64,000 bases of DNA from Rapana venosa (GCA_028751875.1 CM054158.1:49199058-49263057), one strand, 5' to 3'. Counted from the stretch's first letter, positions 10,902 to 40,797 are shown. The notes: a model not told the origin generated them from the sequence alone. Program-made: numbers and translations.

Positions 10902-11122
10902 GGGACAGCACAGCTCAGTGGTCGGAGCATTCGCTTTCCCCCAGCCAATGTTAAAGCAGCATCGAGCGTGCTAACCAGTTAGATGGGTGACCGTTTGCGC
11001 GCCTTGGCTTCAGTACAGTCCCCCAGTTCCCCCACTGTAAATGGGGGTACCTGCCTCTTTAGGGTCAGGGAAGGTAAAGCAGCGAGGGAGAGGAGATGGG
11101 CACCGCCCTCAATATGTTGCTG

Positions 11123-11155
<33 letters not shown>

Positions 11156-11215
11156 AGCTGAGGTCTCTGACAACTCGCCCCTTTACGACCACATAGATTA
11201 AATAGGCACCCCTTT
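10902..11215 (+). repeat. SINE-B copy with poly(C) expansion
   Basis: CAGCTCAGTGG (box A), the 5S-like GTTAAAGCAGCATCGAGCGT to GGGTGACCGTTTGC, then the B body to GACCACATAGATT. About 30 C at 11126-11156 replace a short C run of other copies. Confidence 0.85.
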
Positions 11216-11251
11216 ATCTTGTAATCTAGGTGAAATGAATAGATTACTAGA

Positions 11252-11420
11252 GAAGAGCGAGTTTGACTTTAAAAAAAAAAAAAAGCCTCTAAAACGGAAA
11301 TCTGGGATGTTAAATAATATAGAATAACAACAGCAGCAGAGTTTGACTTTAAAAAAAAAAGAAAAAGTCTAAATCGGAAATAAGGGATGTAAAATAATAT
11401 AGAATAACAACAGCAGCAAC
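11252..11420. repeat. Tandem duplication of an ~82-bp unit
   Basis: Two copies of GAGTTTGACTTTAAAAAAAA, followed by CGGAAATxxGGGATG and ATAATATAGAATAACAACAG. Confidence 0.85.
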
Positions 11421-11494
11421 GACAATTGTTTGAGTTCAGTCCTGTAGGTCCGTAAAGCGTGGGTTCGAATCTTGCTTGGCAGCGAGGGGCAGCT

Positions 11495-12080
11495 GGTGAA
11501 TGATGGGGTTGGGGGGTGAGGGGGGGGGGGGGGGGGGGGGGGGGGGTGGGGGGGGGGTAGGGGCAATTTTTCAAAGATCTTCTGGTCAAATCAACTCTAA
11601 GCGCGGGCCGCTGGAACCTTTAGTGTCCTGTGTGTGTGTGTGTGGGGGGTGGGGGGGGGGGGGGGGGGGGGGTGGGGGGGGGGGGGGGGGGGAAGGGGGG
11701 GGGGGGGGGGGGGGGGGACATATGTTGTGTGGGGGGGGGGGTGGACATTGTGTGTGGCTGTGTGTGTGGGAATAAAATTTTTAAATTTTTTGGTTGCTTT
11801 TTGTGTGGGATTGTGTGTGTGTGGTGGGGGGGGGGGGGGGAATAAATGTGTTTTGTGTGGGTGGGGGGGGGATTGTGTGTGTGGTGTGGGGGGGTGTTTT
11901 GTGGGAATGTGTGTGTGTGTGTGTGGGGAGGGGGGGGAAATCTTGTGATGGTGGCATTACGTGTTATTGTGTTGTGTGTGTGTTGGTGGTGGTGTGTTGT
12001 GTGTGTTGGTGAATTAAAATCTGTTAATCTTTTGTGAATGGGTTTCTTTATTGACTTGGTGTGGTGTGTGGGGTGTGTGG

Positions 12081-12123
<43 letters not shown>

Positions 12124-12173
12124 AATTTAAAATCTGTTACATCTTTGTGAATGTTTGCTTGATTGACGTGTGG

Positions 12174-12233
<60 letters not shown>

Positions 12234-12235
12234 TT
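11495..12235. repeat. G/GT-rich tandem array with poly(G)
   Basis: Poly(G) runs at 11518-11560 and 11641-11717. (GT)n blocks are separated by a recurring spacer AAAATCTGTTA...TTTGTGAATG at 12013, 12127 and again at 12469, giving a VNTR of irregular length. Confidence 0.85.
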
Positions 12236-12453
12236 CTTTCGAGCCAGAAGACCCATAGAGCCGGAGCTTTATCCGGGTTTCTGTAGCGTTAAGCGAACTG
12301 ATGGTTTTTCACCACCCCTGTGACAGGACGCTAGTCTGTCGCCAGATACTTCCCCAGCAGAGCTGGTACCCACTTGTACACCTGGGTGGAGTGAGGAAAA
12401 TAGGAGTAAAGTGTCTTTCCCAAGGACACAACACCGAGCCGAGCGGGGAGTGT
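12236..12453 (-). mobile_element. SINE-C, head-truncated, inserted in the GT array
   Basis: Matches the reverse complement of the copies at 33762 and 51586 from CTTTCGAGCCAGAAG to CGAGCCGAGCGGGGA, where the tRNA head stops. GTGTGTGTAG lies on both sides, consistent with a target duplication inside the microsatellite. Confidence 0.85.
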
Positions 12454-12600
12454 GTGTGTGTAGTGAATTTAAAATCTGTTAAATCTTTTGTGAATTGTTG
12501 CTTGATTGTCGTGTGCATGTGTGTGTGTGTGTGTGTGTGGTGTGGTGTGTGTGTTGTGTGTGTGTGTGTGTGTGTGTGTGAAAATAGAACAACAGCAACA
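12454..12600. repeat. Continuation of GT array and (CAA/CAG)n
   Basis: Spacer AATTTAAAATCTGTTAAATC, then (GT)n and CAACAG repeats. Confidence 0.85.
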
Positions 12601-12647
12601 ACAACAGCAGCAAACAACTAGGGTGTTTGATACATATTTCAGTATCA

Positions 12648-12795
12648 GTATTCTTCTTCGTCGAACGCTCATACAACAACAGGCGTTGTCTGTAGTAATA
12701 TGAGGGGGAAATGCGTTGCATGCTTGCGCTGCCGTTAAGCGCCTGACAAGTCAGGCCCAGTGCACCCGACTTCGGCACAAGAGAGAATTGGTATA
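12648..12795 (-). repeat. Repeat E fragment
   Basis: TTCTTCTTCGTCGAACGCTC through GCCTGACAAGTCAGGCCCAG to TCGGCACAAGAGAGAATTGG. Confidence 0.85.
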
Positions 12796-12815
12796 TCTTT
12801 TTGTCTTTCAGAATA

Positions 12816-12861
12816 ATAATAATAATAATGATAATAATAATAATGATAATGATAATAATAA
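12816..12861. repeat. (AAT)n/(GAT)n microsatellite
   Basis: Trinucleotide repeat between two opposed E copies. Confidence 0.9.
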
Positions 12862-13197
12862 CAAGGCCCCCGAGGGGATGCCGGGGACATATCAGTATAA
12901 ATAGCATCCCCACCTTCTGGAAATTCTGTGCTAGAAATGTCCTCTTTTCTATCCCTCTCTTTGTTTCTGCCTTGTTCCTTTTCTTCCTGTCGCCTCCTTC
13001 TTGTCTATTTTCTGCCTTCTTGGTCCATTCTCCTGCCCTTTTTTCCAGAAAGAACTTAAAAGGTAACTATTCTCTCTTGTGCCGAAGTCGGATGCGCTGG
13101 GCCTGACTTGTCAGGCGCTTAACGGCAGCGTGACGCATTTTCGCTCATATAACGGACAACAATAGTTGCTGTCTGAGCGTTCGACGACGAAGAAGAA
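12862..13197 (+). repeat. Repeat E, near full length
   Basis: Begins AAGGCCCCCGAGGGGATGCC, includes CAGTATAAATAGCATCCCCA and ends GTTCGACGACGAAGAAG, giving the family orientation. Confidence 0.85.
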
Positions 13198-13400
13198 GAT
13201 AATAACAAGGCAGGAGAATGGACCAAGAAAAGCAGAAAATAGACAAGAAGGAGGTGGTTATAGGGGAACCCCTCCACCCCTCCCCTTCCCCTCCGAACAA
13301 TGCAGAAATAAAGGTAGGAAAAGAAAAGAGGGAATTCCTTGCACATAATTTCCTGAAGGATGCTGTTTATACTGACGCACCCCTCCCCCTCCCCCCCCCT
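13198..13400 (-). repeat. Repeat E, 5' half
   Basis: AGGAGAATGGACCAAGAAAA, AGAAAATAGACAAGAAGGAG and a TGCTGTTTATACTGACGC end match other E copies. Poly(C/CT) at 13380-13405. Confidence 0.8.
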
Positions 13401-13552
13401 CCCCAGGGGCGACAATATCAGTATCATCCTAAACGACAGAGTGATAGGACTTGGTCAACATTATCGGCAGATACCCTGACCAACTCTTTTTAAAAATTAA
13501 AAAAAAAAAAGAATGAGTCCTTACTGTTACCCCCCAAAATGAACCATGTATA

Positions 13553-13586
13553 AACACACACCACACACACACACACACACACTCAC

Positions 13587-13629
<43 letters not shown>

Positions 13630-13900
13630 CACACACACACCCACACACACACCACACACACACACCCACCACACACCCACACCACACCCACACACCCCAC
13701 ACACACCCACACACACACACCCTCACACACCCTCACACACACACACATATCGTGTTTTGGGCAAGACAGTAATTGCCATGTTTGTGAAAACCCGTGTAAC
13801 TAAAAAACAACAAAACCCACCTAAAATCACGCACGCACGCACGCACACGCACACACACACACCCCACCACCACCACCACCACCACCACCACAACGAATGA
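13553..13900. repeat. (CA)n and CACCC/CACCA tracts
   Basis: Long compound repeat, with a 60-bp gap of ordinary sequence near 13750-13810. Confidence 0.9.
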
Positions 13901-13934
13901 ACAGAATGATGATCTGTCCACCCCCGCAACTTAC

Positions 13935-13985
13935 CCCCCCCCCACCCCCCCCCCCCCTCCTCCCTCCCCCTCCCTCCCCAGTTTG
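13935..13985. repeat. C-rich tract
   Basis: Runs of 9-13 C with occasional A/T. Confidence 0.85.
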
Positions 13986-14329
13986 AAAAATATGTTTGCT
14001 TTTAATATTATGTGACCGCAATAAACCCGCGATGTTGATGACATTTCAGTCTTGAGTCTGGCACTTAACTGATATACCTTACGGGGCAAATAAACAAACC
14101 AAAGCAAGCAAGCAAAGGAACGAACAAAATAAACAAGCCGACCACTCACGAGCAGAAGTGACACTGGCTTGTTTGTGGGGTTGTTTTTTTGGCTGCAGAA
14201 AAGCGTTGCCGCCTTTTCATCACACCAAAGATTCATGATCGCTGCTATCATTTCGTATCATTGTTGATGTTATATTATTATGCATACTACAGTAACGCAC
14301 GCTGGCTGAGAGACGTACTGACACACACG

Positions 14330-14501
14330 CTGAGAGGGAGGACGACGCGAGAGGGAGAGAGAGGGAGAGAGGGGGAGAGGAGAGAGGGAGAAAACACGGT
14401 TTGATTTTCTGGAGGGGAGGGAGAGAGGGAAAGAGGAACAGACGGTTTTATTTTTGAGGGTGGAGAGAGAGATGAGAGAGAGAGAAAGGGTTTTATTGTC
14501 T

Positions 14502-14567
<66 letters not shown>

Positions 14568-14568
14568 G
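14330..14568. repeat. (GA)n-rich purine tract
   Basis: GAGAGG/GAGA repeats broken by two short unique spacers. Confidence 0.9.
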
Positions 14569-15009
14569 CTTTGACGCTTTGAGCCAATTTATTGTCATTT
14601 GCCCAAAGTGGCCTATTGACAAGGGGGGTTATACACGACTTTCTTTTGTAAATACAAACAAATACAAGAAAAATCACATGATGCATTTAACGTAACGAAA
14701 ACCAAAAAACCAAAAATGAGCTCTTATGAACGGATACGACTTTAAGCTGTGACGTAAACTCAGTTTCAAAATGAACACAAAGTAATAACAAGGTTATGAA
14801 ACAATAAGAACAATAAGCAATAACTAAAATAATGAAAAGAACATTCTAGACATCTATATTAGACCATCCATTGACATTGTATGTGAAATTTTCAAAAAAA
14901 TATTCTTGCTGGAGACTACAGCATAATTAAATGTTTCTTTATGTGTTTCACAAAATGCTGGAGTTTAACATAATATAAATGTTACTTAGTTTAGTCACAA
15001 ATGTTAAGC
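14569..15009. other. Anonymous AT-rich sequence
   Basis: No recognised gene or repeat. Confidence 0.4.
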
Positions 15010-15420
15010 TAATTGGAACTTAGCTGTAATTGTCTTAATTTCAGTGCTTCAGCAATAAACTTTGCAACCGATTTGATCACAATATCATCATCGGACGATA
15101 AGATAGAAAAAATATCTTGCCTTCGGAAAGCTTCTAGATTGAGAACACCACAGTTTTCACGTATGGAAACATATGATTGACAATGAAACAGGAAATGCAC
15201 TTCATCATCAAGAATATGACCACACATAGGGCATGGAACTGTGTGGACGTCTCAGTGTTGATAACCATCTTTTGTTTGCATTGAAGCCCAGTGTTCTTAG
15301 TCGAAATCTTGCATAAATTATGTCGATGCCATTTGTCAGTGACTATTCGAAGATACTTTTCAGCTTGAAAAGCACACTTAAACGAAAAAAACCCAGCAGT
15401 ATTTATCTTTACTTTCCATG
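15010..15420 (-). mobile_element. LINE C-terminal fragment, frameshifted
   Basis: Minus strand encodes ARFRLRTLGFNANKRW and, in another frame, VPCPMCGHILDDEVHFLFHC followed by QSY. The CxxC...H...C segment is the C-terminal zinc-knuckle seen in several invertebrate non-LTR elements. At least one frameshift separates the two parts. The copy runs toward the N gap. Confidence 0.75.
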
Positions 15421-15481
15421 TCCGAGTGCCAATTTTGTTTAATAACAAATGAGTCTGCTTTCAATTAGAAAAAAACCCCAA

Positions 15482-15981
15482 NNNNNNNNNNNNNNNNNNN
15501 NNNNNNNNNNNNNNNNNNNNNNNNNNNNNNNNNNNNNNNNNNNNNNNNNNNNNNNNNNNNNNNNNNNNNNNNNNNNNNNNNNNNNNNNNNNNNNNNNNNN
15601 NNNNNNNNNNNNNNNNNNNNNNNNNNNNNNNNNNNNNNNNNNNNNNNNNNNNNNNNNNNNNNNNNNNNNNNNNNNNNNNNNNNNNNNNNNNNNNNNNNNN
15701 NNNNNNNNNNNNNNNNNNNNNNNNNNNNNNNNNNNNNNNNNNNNNNNNNNNNNNNNNNNNNNNNNNNNNNNNNNNNNNNNNNNNNNNNNNNNNNNNNNNN
15801 NNNNNNNNNNNNNNNNNNNNNNNNNNNNNNNNNNNNNNNNNNNNNNNNNNNNNNNNNNNNNNNNNNNNNNNNNNNNNNNNNNNNNNNNNNNNNNNNNNNN
15901 NNNNNNNNNNNNNNNNNNNNNNNNNNNNNNNNNNNNNNNNNNNNNNNNNNNNNNNNNNNNNNNNNNNNNNNNNNNNNNNNN
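15482..15981. other. Assembly gap of 500 N
   Basis: Exactly 500 undetermined bases, the usual placeholder for a gap of unknown size. It lies 184 bp upstream of the first visible ISYNA1 exon and could hide N-terminal coding sequence. Confidence 0.98.
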
Positions 15982-16165
15982 TCAATCACCACCCAAAGCC
16001 ACCCAAGGAAACGGAGCGCTGCACAATTTGCAGGTGTGTCCCAAAATAGTAACACGTCGCTCTGAACACATGGGAGGTAATTACTCACCACACCATCACA
16101 TAAAAATAAAAAAATTATTGAAAAATCCAACGACAACGATGATGATGCGTGTGCGTGTGTCTCAG

Positions 16166-34848
<18,683 letters not shown>

Positions 34849-34914
34849 CTTGACGTGAGTGACGGCGCCGCGAGGAAGGTGTGGACCCCACCCCACCCTA
34901 CCCTACCCTACCCA

Positions 34915-34926
34915 GCCAGTCTGTCC

Positions 34927-34962
<36 letters not shown>

Positions 34963-35110
34963 GGCTGGCAGTGACGAGGACCCAGGCTGAGCTGCTTGTG
35001 TGAAACATTGTGTGTGTGTGTAAGTGTTTGTGTGTAATGTGTGTGTGTAAGTGTGTGTGTAAGTGTGTGTGTGTGTAAGTGTGGGTGTGTGTAAGTGTGG
35101 GTGTGTGTGC
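34915..35110. repeat. (GTCT)n and (GT)n downstream of the ISYNA1 stop
   Basis: About 9 GTCT units at 34921-34960, then GTGTAAGT repeats. Confidence 0.9.
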
Positions 35111-35164
35111 CCAGAACAACACTGTTCCAGTTGGCGAAAGAACGATGAGCGAACAGGACTCCGA

Positions 35165-35290
35165 TCAAAGACTTTCCTCCCGAAGTCGGAATATGGCTAC
35201 CTTAATGGTGGATTAAAAACAATTGCATATGCAAAAAAAAAAAAAAAAAAAAAAAATCTCACCTTGGGAGTTCTAGACGAGGAATGGACA
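35165..35290 (+). repeat. SINE-D 3' end
   Basis: CCCGAAGTCGGAATATGGCT, ACCTTAATGGTGGATTAAAA and the CTCACCTTGGGAG segment around a poly(A). Confidence 0.75.
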
Positions 35291-36445
35291 AAAAAGAAAA
35301 AGAACAAAGAACAAAGAAGGAAGAAAAAAGAAAGAAAGATCAAGACTTTGCAATCAGACAGCGACCATGATGTTGTAATTTTAAATATTTCAGTGAAATT
35401 ACCTTCCCCCTACCCCCCCTGCCCCGCACCCCACCTCCCCCCAGTTCATATCAAAACCATGGGAAAATTCATTGAAATGTAGACAGATTGATGATGCTGG
35501 TGAATGATATATATATATATATATATATATATCAATGCCCATTTTAGTTGCTTTTGTTATTGTATTGTTAATTTATTGACATGTGTTGTGATTTGTTTAA
35601 TTTTTGTGTGTCCTGTGAGATTTTTTGGGTAGAAAAATTTATTTATTTTTTAGTTCTGTTTAATTTTTCCAAAGAATTTTTTTTTATTTTTATAAAATAT
35701 GATTCAAATCGTTCCCATGCTCCCTCCTATTTTCATGTACAGTGTGAAATAGAAGACGACAGATTAAGATGGAACATGGGGGTCAAAACTGAGAATTTTT
35801 GTTGACAAGCTCGTGTTAGAAGTTGTACCATACATTGAAAGGGCGTCACTTGTAAAAGCTAAAAATCTCTTAAGTTACTCATTTTTATGCACTGTTGCCA
35901 TAGACACAATCCAAAATGGCTGCCAAAACTAACTGTTTCAAACTCCTAAGCCTTTTTTATGTATATCAGCTACAAGAAACCTGTTTCTTCAGACATGTTT
36001 TACAACCTAAATTCTTTAAATTCATGCAGGGAAATCTCCATATTTGCATCTAGCAATTTTTTAAATTCTAAAACACCCCCTCCCCCCCCATGATTTTGGC
36101 CCCTTTAAGACCCACATCTAACCTTAAAGAGATTAGACATTTGTAATATGAATGTAATTATGCAGATGCAATGCAAATAATGCTATGTAATACAGCAGTC
36201 GATGCCAAAGTGATGCGCATATCAAACGTGTTAAAATAACAGAAGAAAAACAAAAAACACAACCACCCTTTCCCTCCCAAACTGTAGATTTGATCACATG
36301 TATCCAGTATTGTACAGAACGAGTGTTACCTGCAACGGTCAATGCAACATTTTGTGTATTGTATGGAGTCAGATCTGTTAAAAGGTCTGGGAGAAAGCGT
36401 TCAGTTTTCTTTTGAAATGTGTATCGTCAGTTCAGGGGGGTGGGG
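35291..36445. other. Anonymous AT-rich sequence
   Basis: Low-repeat block 0.4-1.6 kb after the ISYNA1 stop, possibly 3' UTR or intergenic. (TA)n at 35507-35532. No clear AATAAA assigned. Confidence 0.4.
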
Positions 36446-36447
36446 GG

Positions 36448-36870
36448 CAGGGGGGATAGCCTAGTGGCTAGAGCGTTGTAATCGTGATCTGACGGCCCGG
36501 GATCCAGCCACCACCGAGATGCCCATCTCAGGGGATTTCTTTTGCCCTGGAGTTAACATCATTACTGACTCCACTCCCCCGAAACTCCTTCAGATGAGAC
36601 TAGATATAAACTGACGTCTGGAGAAGAACTGTAGAAAGTGAGGTGAAGGCCATGCAGCACTCTTGGGGATCAGTGACTACGTTGGCCCAGAATAGGCAGG
36701 AGTGGAAGAAGCGCTTTGTTGCTGCCCTACACACCGCTGGGTGTAATGGCTAGTGATGATGACGTTCTGCGTGCAAACGCATGTTGAACATCTTTACGCA
36801 CATTAAAACCTGTTCCGCTTTTCGGAAGAGTAAGCTATTGTGTGCTTGAAGGACAACAATTTAAAAAACA
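36448..36870 (+). repeat. SINE-A interrupted by a LINE 3' fragment
   Basis: Head GGATAGCCTAGTGGCTAGAG with box A, CCTGGAGTTAACATCATTAC, then interrupted within the core after TATAAACTGACG. It resumes at about 36757 with TTCTGCGTGCAAACGCATGT. Confidence 0.85.
36621..36756 (+). mobile_element. RTE-like LINE 3' end inserted in SINE-A
   Basis: Encodes EVKAMQHSWGSVTTLAQNRQ, EWKKRFVAALHTAGCNG then stop, with a short GATGAT tail. Same family as 22111-22385. TGACGTxTG-like sequence on both sides suggests a target duplication. Confidence 0.8.
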
Positions 36871-36902
36871 AACAAAACTTCATGGAAAGTGGTGTTGTGT
36901 GA

Positions 36903-37315
36903 CATCATTCCCCAAGTTGGAATACGGCTACCTTAACTCTCAGTCTCATAAACCACGCACCACAACGCAGTAACTTCAATACTCGTGAACCACGGGAAAA
37001 CACAGTATCATCATCATCATGCAGACCTACTTTTTATGAAAATGATGCAAACATGTAAGAGAAATAATGCAACATACGTAACAAATCATTTGTCATCATC
37101 ATCACTCTCAAATTTCGTGCAGATTTGCTGTAGAGTACGAGAGATCAACATTTTTTCACATTTCAGCTCAGTTCGGCCAAATCCTTCCATGAACAGAAAG
37201 TTGATAGTGTCAGTTGGTCTATATGAGACCGAGTTAACGGTGGGTGGGCAAACAGTAGCATACGCAAAATCTCACCATTACTGAACCTTGGAGCTCAAGC
37301 TGAGGAACAAAACAA
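36903..37315 (+). repeat. SINE-D 3' end, split
   Basis: CCCCAAGTTGGAATACGGCT at 36909, unrelated sequence for about 280 bp, then GTGGGTGGGCAAACAGTAGC and GCAAAATCTCACCATTACTG at 37240-37290. Confidence 0.65.
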
Positions 37316-37612
37316 CAACAACAAAACGCATAAGAAGAAAAAATTCAGCCTGATTCGTTTATCGTAAACGCTTTTCTTCATTTTTTTTCTTCTCAAAGTA
37401 GTTTTATTACCACCGCTTCTGTTTTACTGAGCGCTCAATATCTAATGAGATTAAAAGAATGAGATTTTTTTATTTTCTGCTTCGTTTTCTTCCCTTTCCT
37501 TTATCAATACTTTTTGTTGTTGTTGTTGTTGGGGGGTGGAAGAGTGGAGGATTGAGAGTTTACTGTCTTTGAGGAAAAAGGGAGGGGTAGGAGGAGGAGG
37601 GGTCAGATAGTT

Positions 37613-37975
37613 AGATTCTTCTTCGTTGAACGCTCAGACAGCAACTGTTGTTGTGGTCATAGGAGCGAAAATGCGTTGCGCTGCCGTTAAGCGCCTGACA
37701 AGTCAGGCCCAGCGTAGCCGACTTCATTGTGGGATAGAATTGTTATCTTTTAAGTCTTTTCTGGACAAAAGGTAGGAGAAAGGACCAAGGAGGCAGAAAA
37801 TAGACCCCCCCCCCAAAAAAAAAAAAAAAAGAAGATAACGGGAAGAAAAGGAACAAAGCAGAAACGAAGAGAGGGATAGAAAAGAGGGCATTCCTAGTGT
37901 AAAAGTTCCGGAAGGTGGGGATGCTATTTTTACTGACAGACACCCCTGGTATCCCCGTGGGGGAAAATATTGAAA
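37613..37975 (-). repeat. Repeat E, near full length
   Basis: TTCTTCTTCGTTGAACGCTC, CGCCTGACAAGTCAGGCCCA and GGGGATGCTATTTTTACTGA. A C8A18 run replaces part of the middle. Confidence 0.85.
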
Positions 37976-38159
37976 GTTTTTTGTGGGTTTTGTTTTTGTT
38001 TTGTAAAGAAAAGAAGAGTTAGACCCCTGACCTCCCTCCACCACCAAATCAGCTTATTGAAAAAGATTACATTTGTATGCCTGTGTTTAACAATGCAATC
38101 AGATTGTGAGAAAAAGGCCTTGTTGCCTTGAACACCTAGTCACTACTACATCTACTGTT

Positions 38160-38475
38160 AGAGAGATGCGCATTACACTCGTTTCTCCTGACCCGGGTTC
38201 GAATCTCGTTCAAGAGGATTTTTCCTCTGGAATTAACACCAGTGCCGAATCCACCGGCCCCCAAAGTTCTTCAGATGAGACTATAAACCGAGGCAGCGTG
38301 TGCGAATGCATGCAGAACATCTTGCGTACATGTTAAGACCCGTTTTACTTTTCGGAAGAGTAGGCCATGGGTGACAAAATTTACAAAACTGCATGCGCTT
38401 GGGGACTGGATGTAAAACCCCCCAACCAAATGTGTGCTTATTCCATTATCCTCAAAATAAATGAATAAATAAATA
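38160..38475 (+). repeat. SINE-A copy
   Basis: Box B GGGTTCGAATCTC, core GATGAGACTATAAACCGAGG and tail TTCCATTATCCTCAAAATAA. The first half of the head is degenerate. Confidence 0.85.
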
Positions 38476-39594
38476 TCGAGTCAACAGAATAATGGCAATT
38501 CACTCAGTATTAATGTAGCTTTGGCTTTCAACTATCTGTAAGCTTTGAGGTTTTTTGCTTAGTTGGTTGCCAATATTATTTTGGTTTAAAAAAAAAAGTT
38601 ATTGTTTTAGCTAATATTCATTTTTTCTTCTTCTTTATTTATTTATTTATTTTTGAAACAATATGATGTCTGCATGACTTGTTTGTTGTCCGCTATCTGT
38701 ACAGTATATATATATCAGCTAAGCACTGTTATACAAGAGTTCATTTTTACATCTTCATTTTTTCTGTACAATTGGTTACCAATGCAACATGTGATTTTTA
38801 TCGTTATTTGTCTGTGTTGTGAAGTATAGAACAAACACACAATCATTAAAATTGTTGTCATTCAGTGTCTGTTTCGTTCTGAATAAGTTTTGAGAGAATC
38901 TCAAGTTTTGATGTGATTTGAGGTCTTTGACCTTAGAATTTCAGATATCATTGTTGAAGGTATTTTTTTCAGTTTGTGTGCTGTTCTCAGTCACTCAGAA
39001 TGACAAAAACAAGGGAGATATGTCCCCCACTTTAATTACTACACAAGGGCTAGGCAAGACTATTACTGACAACATCCAAGATGGCTACCGCTTAACTCTC
39101 TTATGAGCACCTAATGTGTCTAAATGCCGCACACTACCAAACATTTACTCTCAGTTTTCGCAAACAGTATGCAAGGGTTTGACCTCTTTCTTTCCCTTGT
39201 CCTGGGCATGGATTTCTGAAGGCGTCTCTATGCTGTGAGAGTTGGGCTTAGAACTGTCAGAGATCTCAGCTGTGACCATTTTGGTCTTTAATGGACACAA
39301 CAATAGATTATTTCCAATAACCTACCATGCAGAGTATGCCAGTTTTTTTACCCCAGTATTTCTGTTTCACCACTCACTGTAAACCTTGATATTTCATACC
39401 GTTTTCAACTTGATGTTTGGTTAAAAAGAGTTTTGCACATGTTTATACAGTTGCTCTCTCTCTCTCTGCGTTTGTTTACCAGGAGTGGTGCGTAGTGCCA
39501 GGTCTTCTGTGCTTGTAATTTTGCTGGAGGTCTGCCTGCTGGCCTCAGCTGACATATTCCGACTTCAGAGCAGCGCATTTCATTGCACATGTTG
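38476..39594. other. Anonymous AT-rich sequence
   Basis: About 1.1 kb with no recognised repeat family or gene. Confidence 0.4.
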
Positions 39595-39838
39595 CATGCT
39601 GGGTGTGCTTATGTTTCTGTAACCCACCGAAAGCTGACGTGAATTTCAGGATCTTTAACATGCATGTTTAACCTTCTGCATGAGTAGATACACAAAGGGA
39701 ATTAAAGCACTGGCAGGTCTGCACTTAGGTCGACCTGGGACACGGAGACACAACGCAGAGATTCGAATCCATGACTTCAAAGGCCCAAGGGATTGAGGTC
39801 AAATGGTCTTAACCGCTCGGCAATAGCACCTGTCACAG
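39595..39838 (-). repeat. SINE-D copy
   Basis: AAAGCTGACGTGAATTTCAG, GGCACTG-type CACTGGCAGGTCTGC, GAGATTCGAATCC (box B reversed) and GGTCTTAACCGCTCGGC (box A reversed). Confidence 0.85.
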
Positions 39839-39954
39839 TCTGGTTTTGGATATCTGCTGATGAAAAATCCTGGTCAGGTTTTGTTATGCAGAGCCAGAAC
39901 AGTCAGTTGAAGGTCATTCTCTCTACAACTGCTCTTCACTTTGGTGTGTGTCAA

Positions 39955-40012
39955 GTCAAGTCAAGTCAAATTTTTATTTCCAGATGGTACATTGAATAAG
40001 CAATGCACTTGC
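39955..40012 (-). repeat. (TTGAC)n-tailed repeat G
   Basis: (GTCAA)n, then TTTATTTCCAGATGGTACAT and TGAATAAGC. Confidence 0.8.
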
Positions 40013-40105
40013 TTTTTTTTATTTTATCAAGCCGTCGACCTAAGAAAACATTTCTTAATGATAATACTGAAGTACTACATGTTTTTTAAAAAAAATACAA
40101 TTTTC

Positions 40106-40270
40106 TTAAAAATTCTTTTATATCGAGGATAATGGAATAAACATTGATGTGCTTTTTTACATCCAGTCCTTGTGTGTATGCGGATTTGTGAATTGTCATC
40201 TGTTCCAACCGGCACGCGATGGCCTACTCTTACGAAAAGCGGAACAGGATTTAACATGTGCGCAAGATGT
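40106..40270 (-). repeat. SINE-A 3' part
   Basis: TCTTTTATATCGAGGATAAT, TTACATCCAGTCCTTGTGTG and AAAAGCGGAACAGGATTTAA. Confidence 0.85.
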
Positions 40271-40317
40271 GTGTGTGTATGTACTTAGTATGCAAAACAC
40301 ACACACACACAAGAATT

Positions 40318-40355
40318 GCTTATTTTCCAAATACCATCTAAAAATAAAAGTCTTG
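40318..40355 (+). repeat. Repeat G 3' end
   Basis: GCTTATTTTCCAAATACCAT then CTAAAAATAAAAGTCTTGAC. Confidence 0.6.
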
Positions 40356-40424
40356 ACTGTCATATGGCAGTTTAATGCATTTTCATTCATGATATGACAG
40401 ACTTGCTGTCTTTATTTATTTATT

Positions 40425-40632
40425 CTTTTATATCGAGGATAATGGAATAAGCACTCATATGCTTTTTTACATCCAGTCCCCGTGTGTATGCAGTTTTGTA
40501 AATTTTGTCATGTTTCCACCGGCACGCAATGGCCTACTCTTCCGAAAAGCGGAACAGGATTTAACGTGTGTGCAAGATGTTCTGCATGCCTTCGCACACG
40601 GGGCCTCGGTTTATAGTCTCATCCGAAGGACC
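40425..40632 (-). repeat. SINE-A starting exactly at the core
   Basis: From TCTTTTATATCGAGGATAAT to GTCTCATCCGAAGGAC, where it stops at the 5' edge of the core. A repeat-E-like tip (CTGTCTGAGCATTTGATAAA) follows. Confidence 0.8.
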
Positions 40633-40797
40633 CTGTCTGAGCATTTGATAAAGAAGACTGTCACACACACACGTGCAAACATGCACACTCGTGTAACACA
40701 CACAGTTTCATTTTATATACTAACCCTCTAAAATTGCAAGCCCCAACTCTCTTTTCAGCCCATGAAAACTGAGATGTATCATATAATTATGCGATGG

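Noticed and set aside
11500..12240. Gly/Cys/Val-rich open frames
   Set aside because: Translation of poly(G) and (GT)n.
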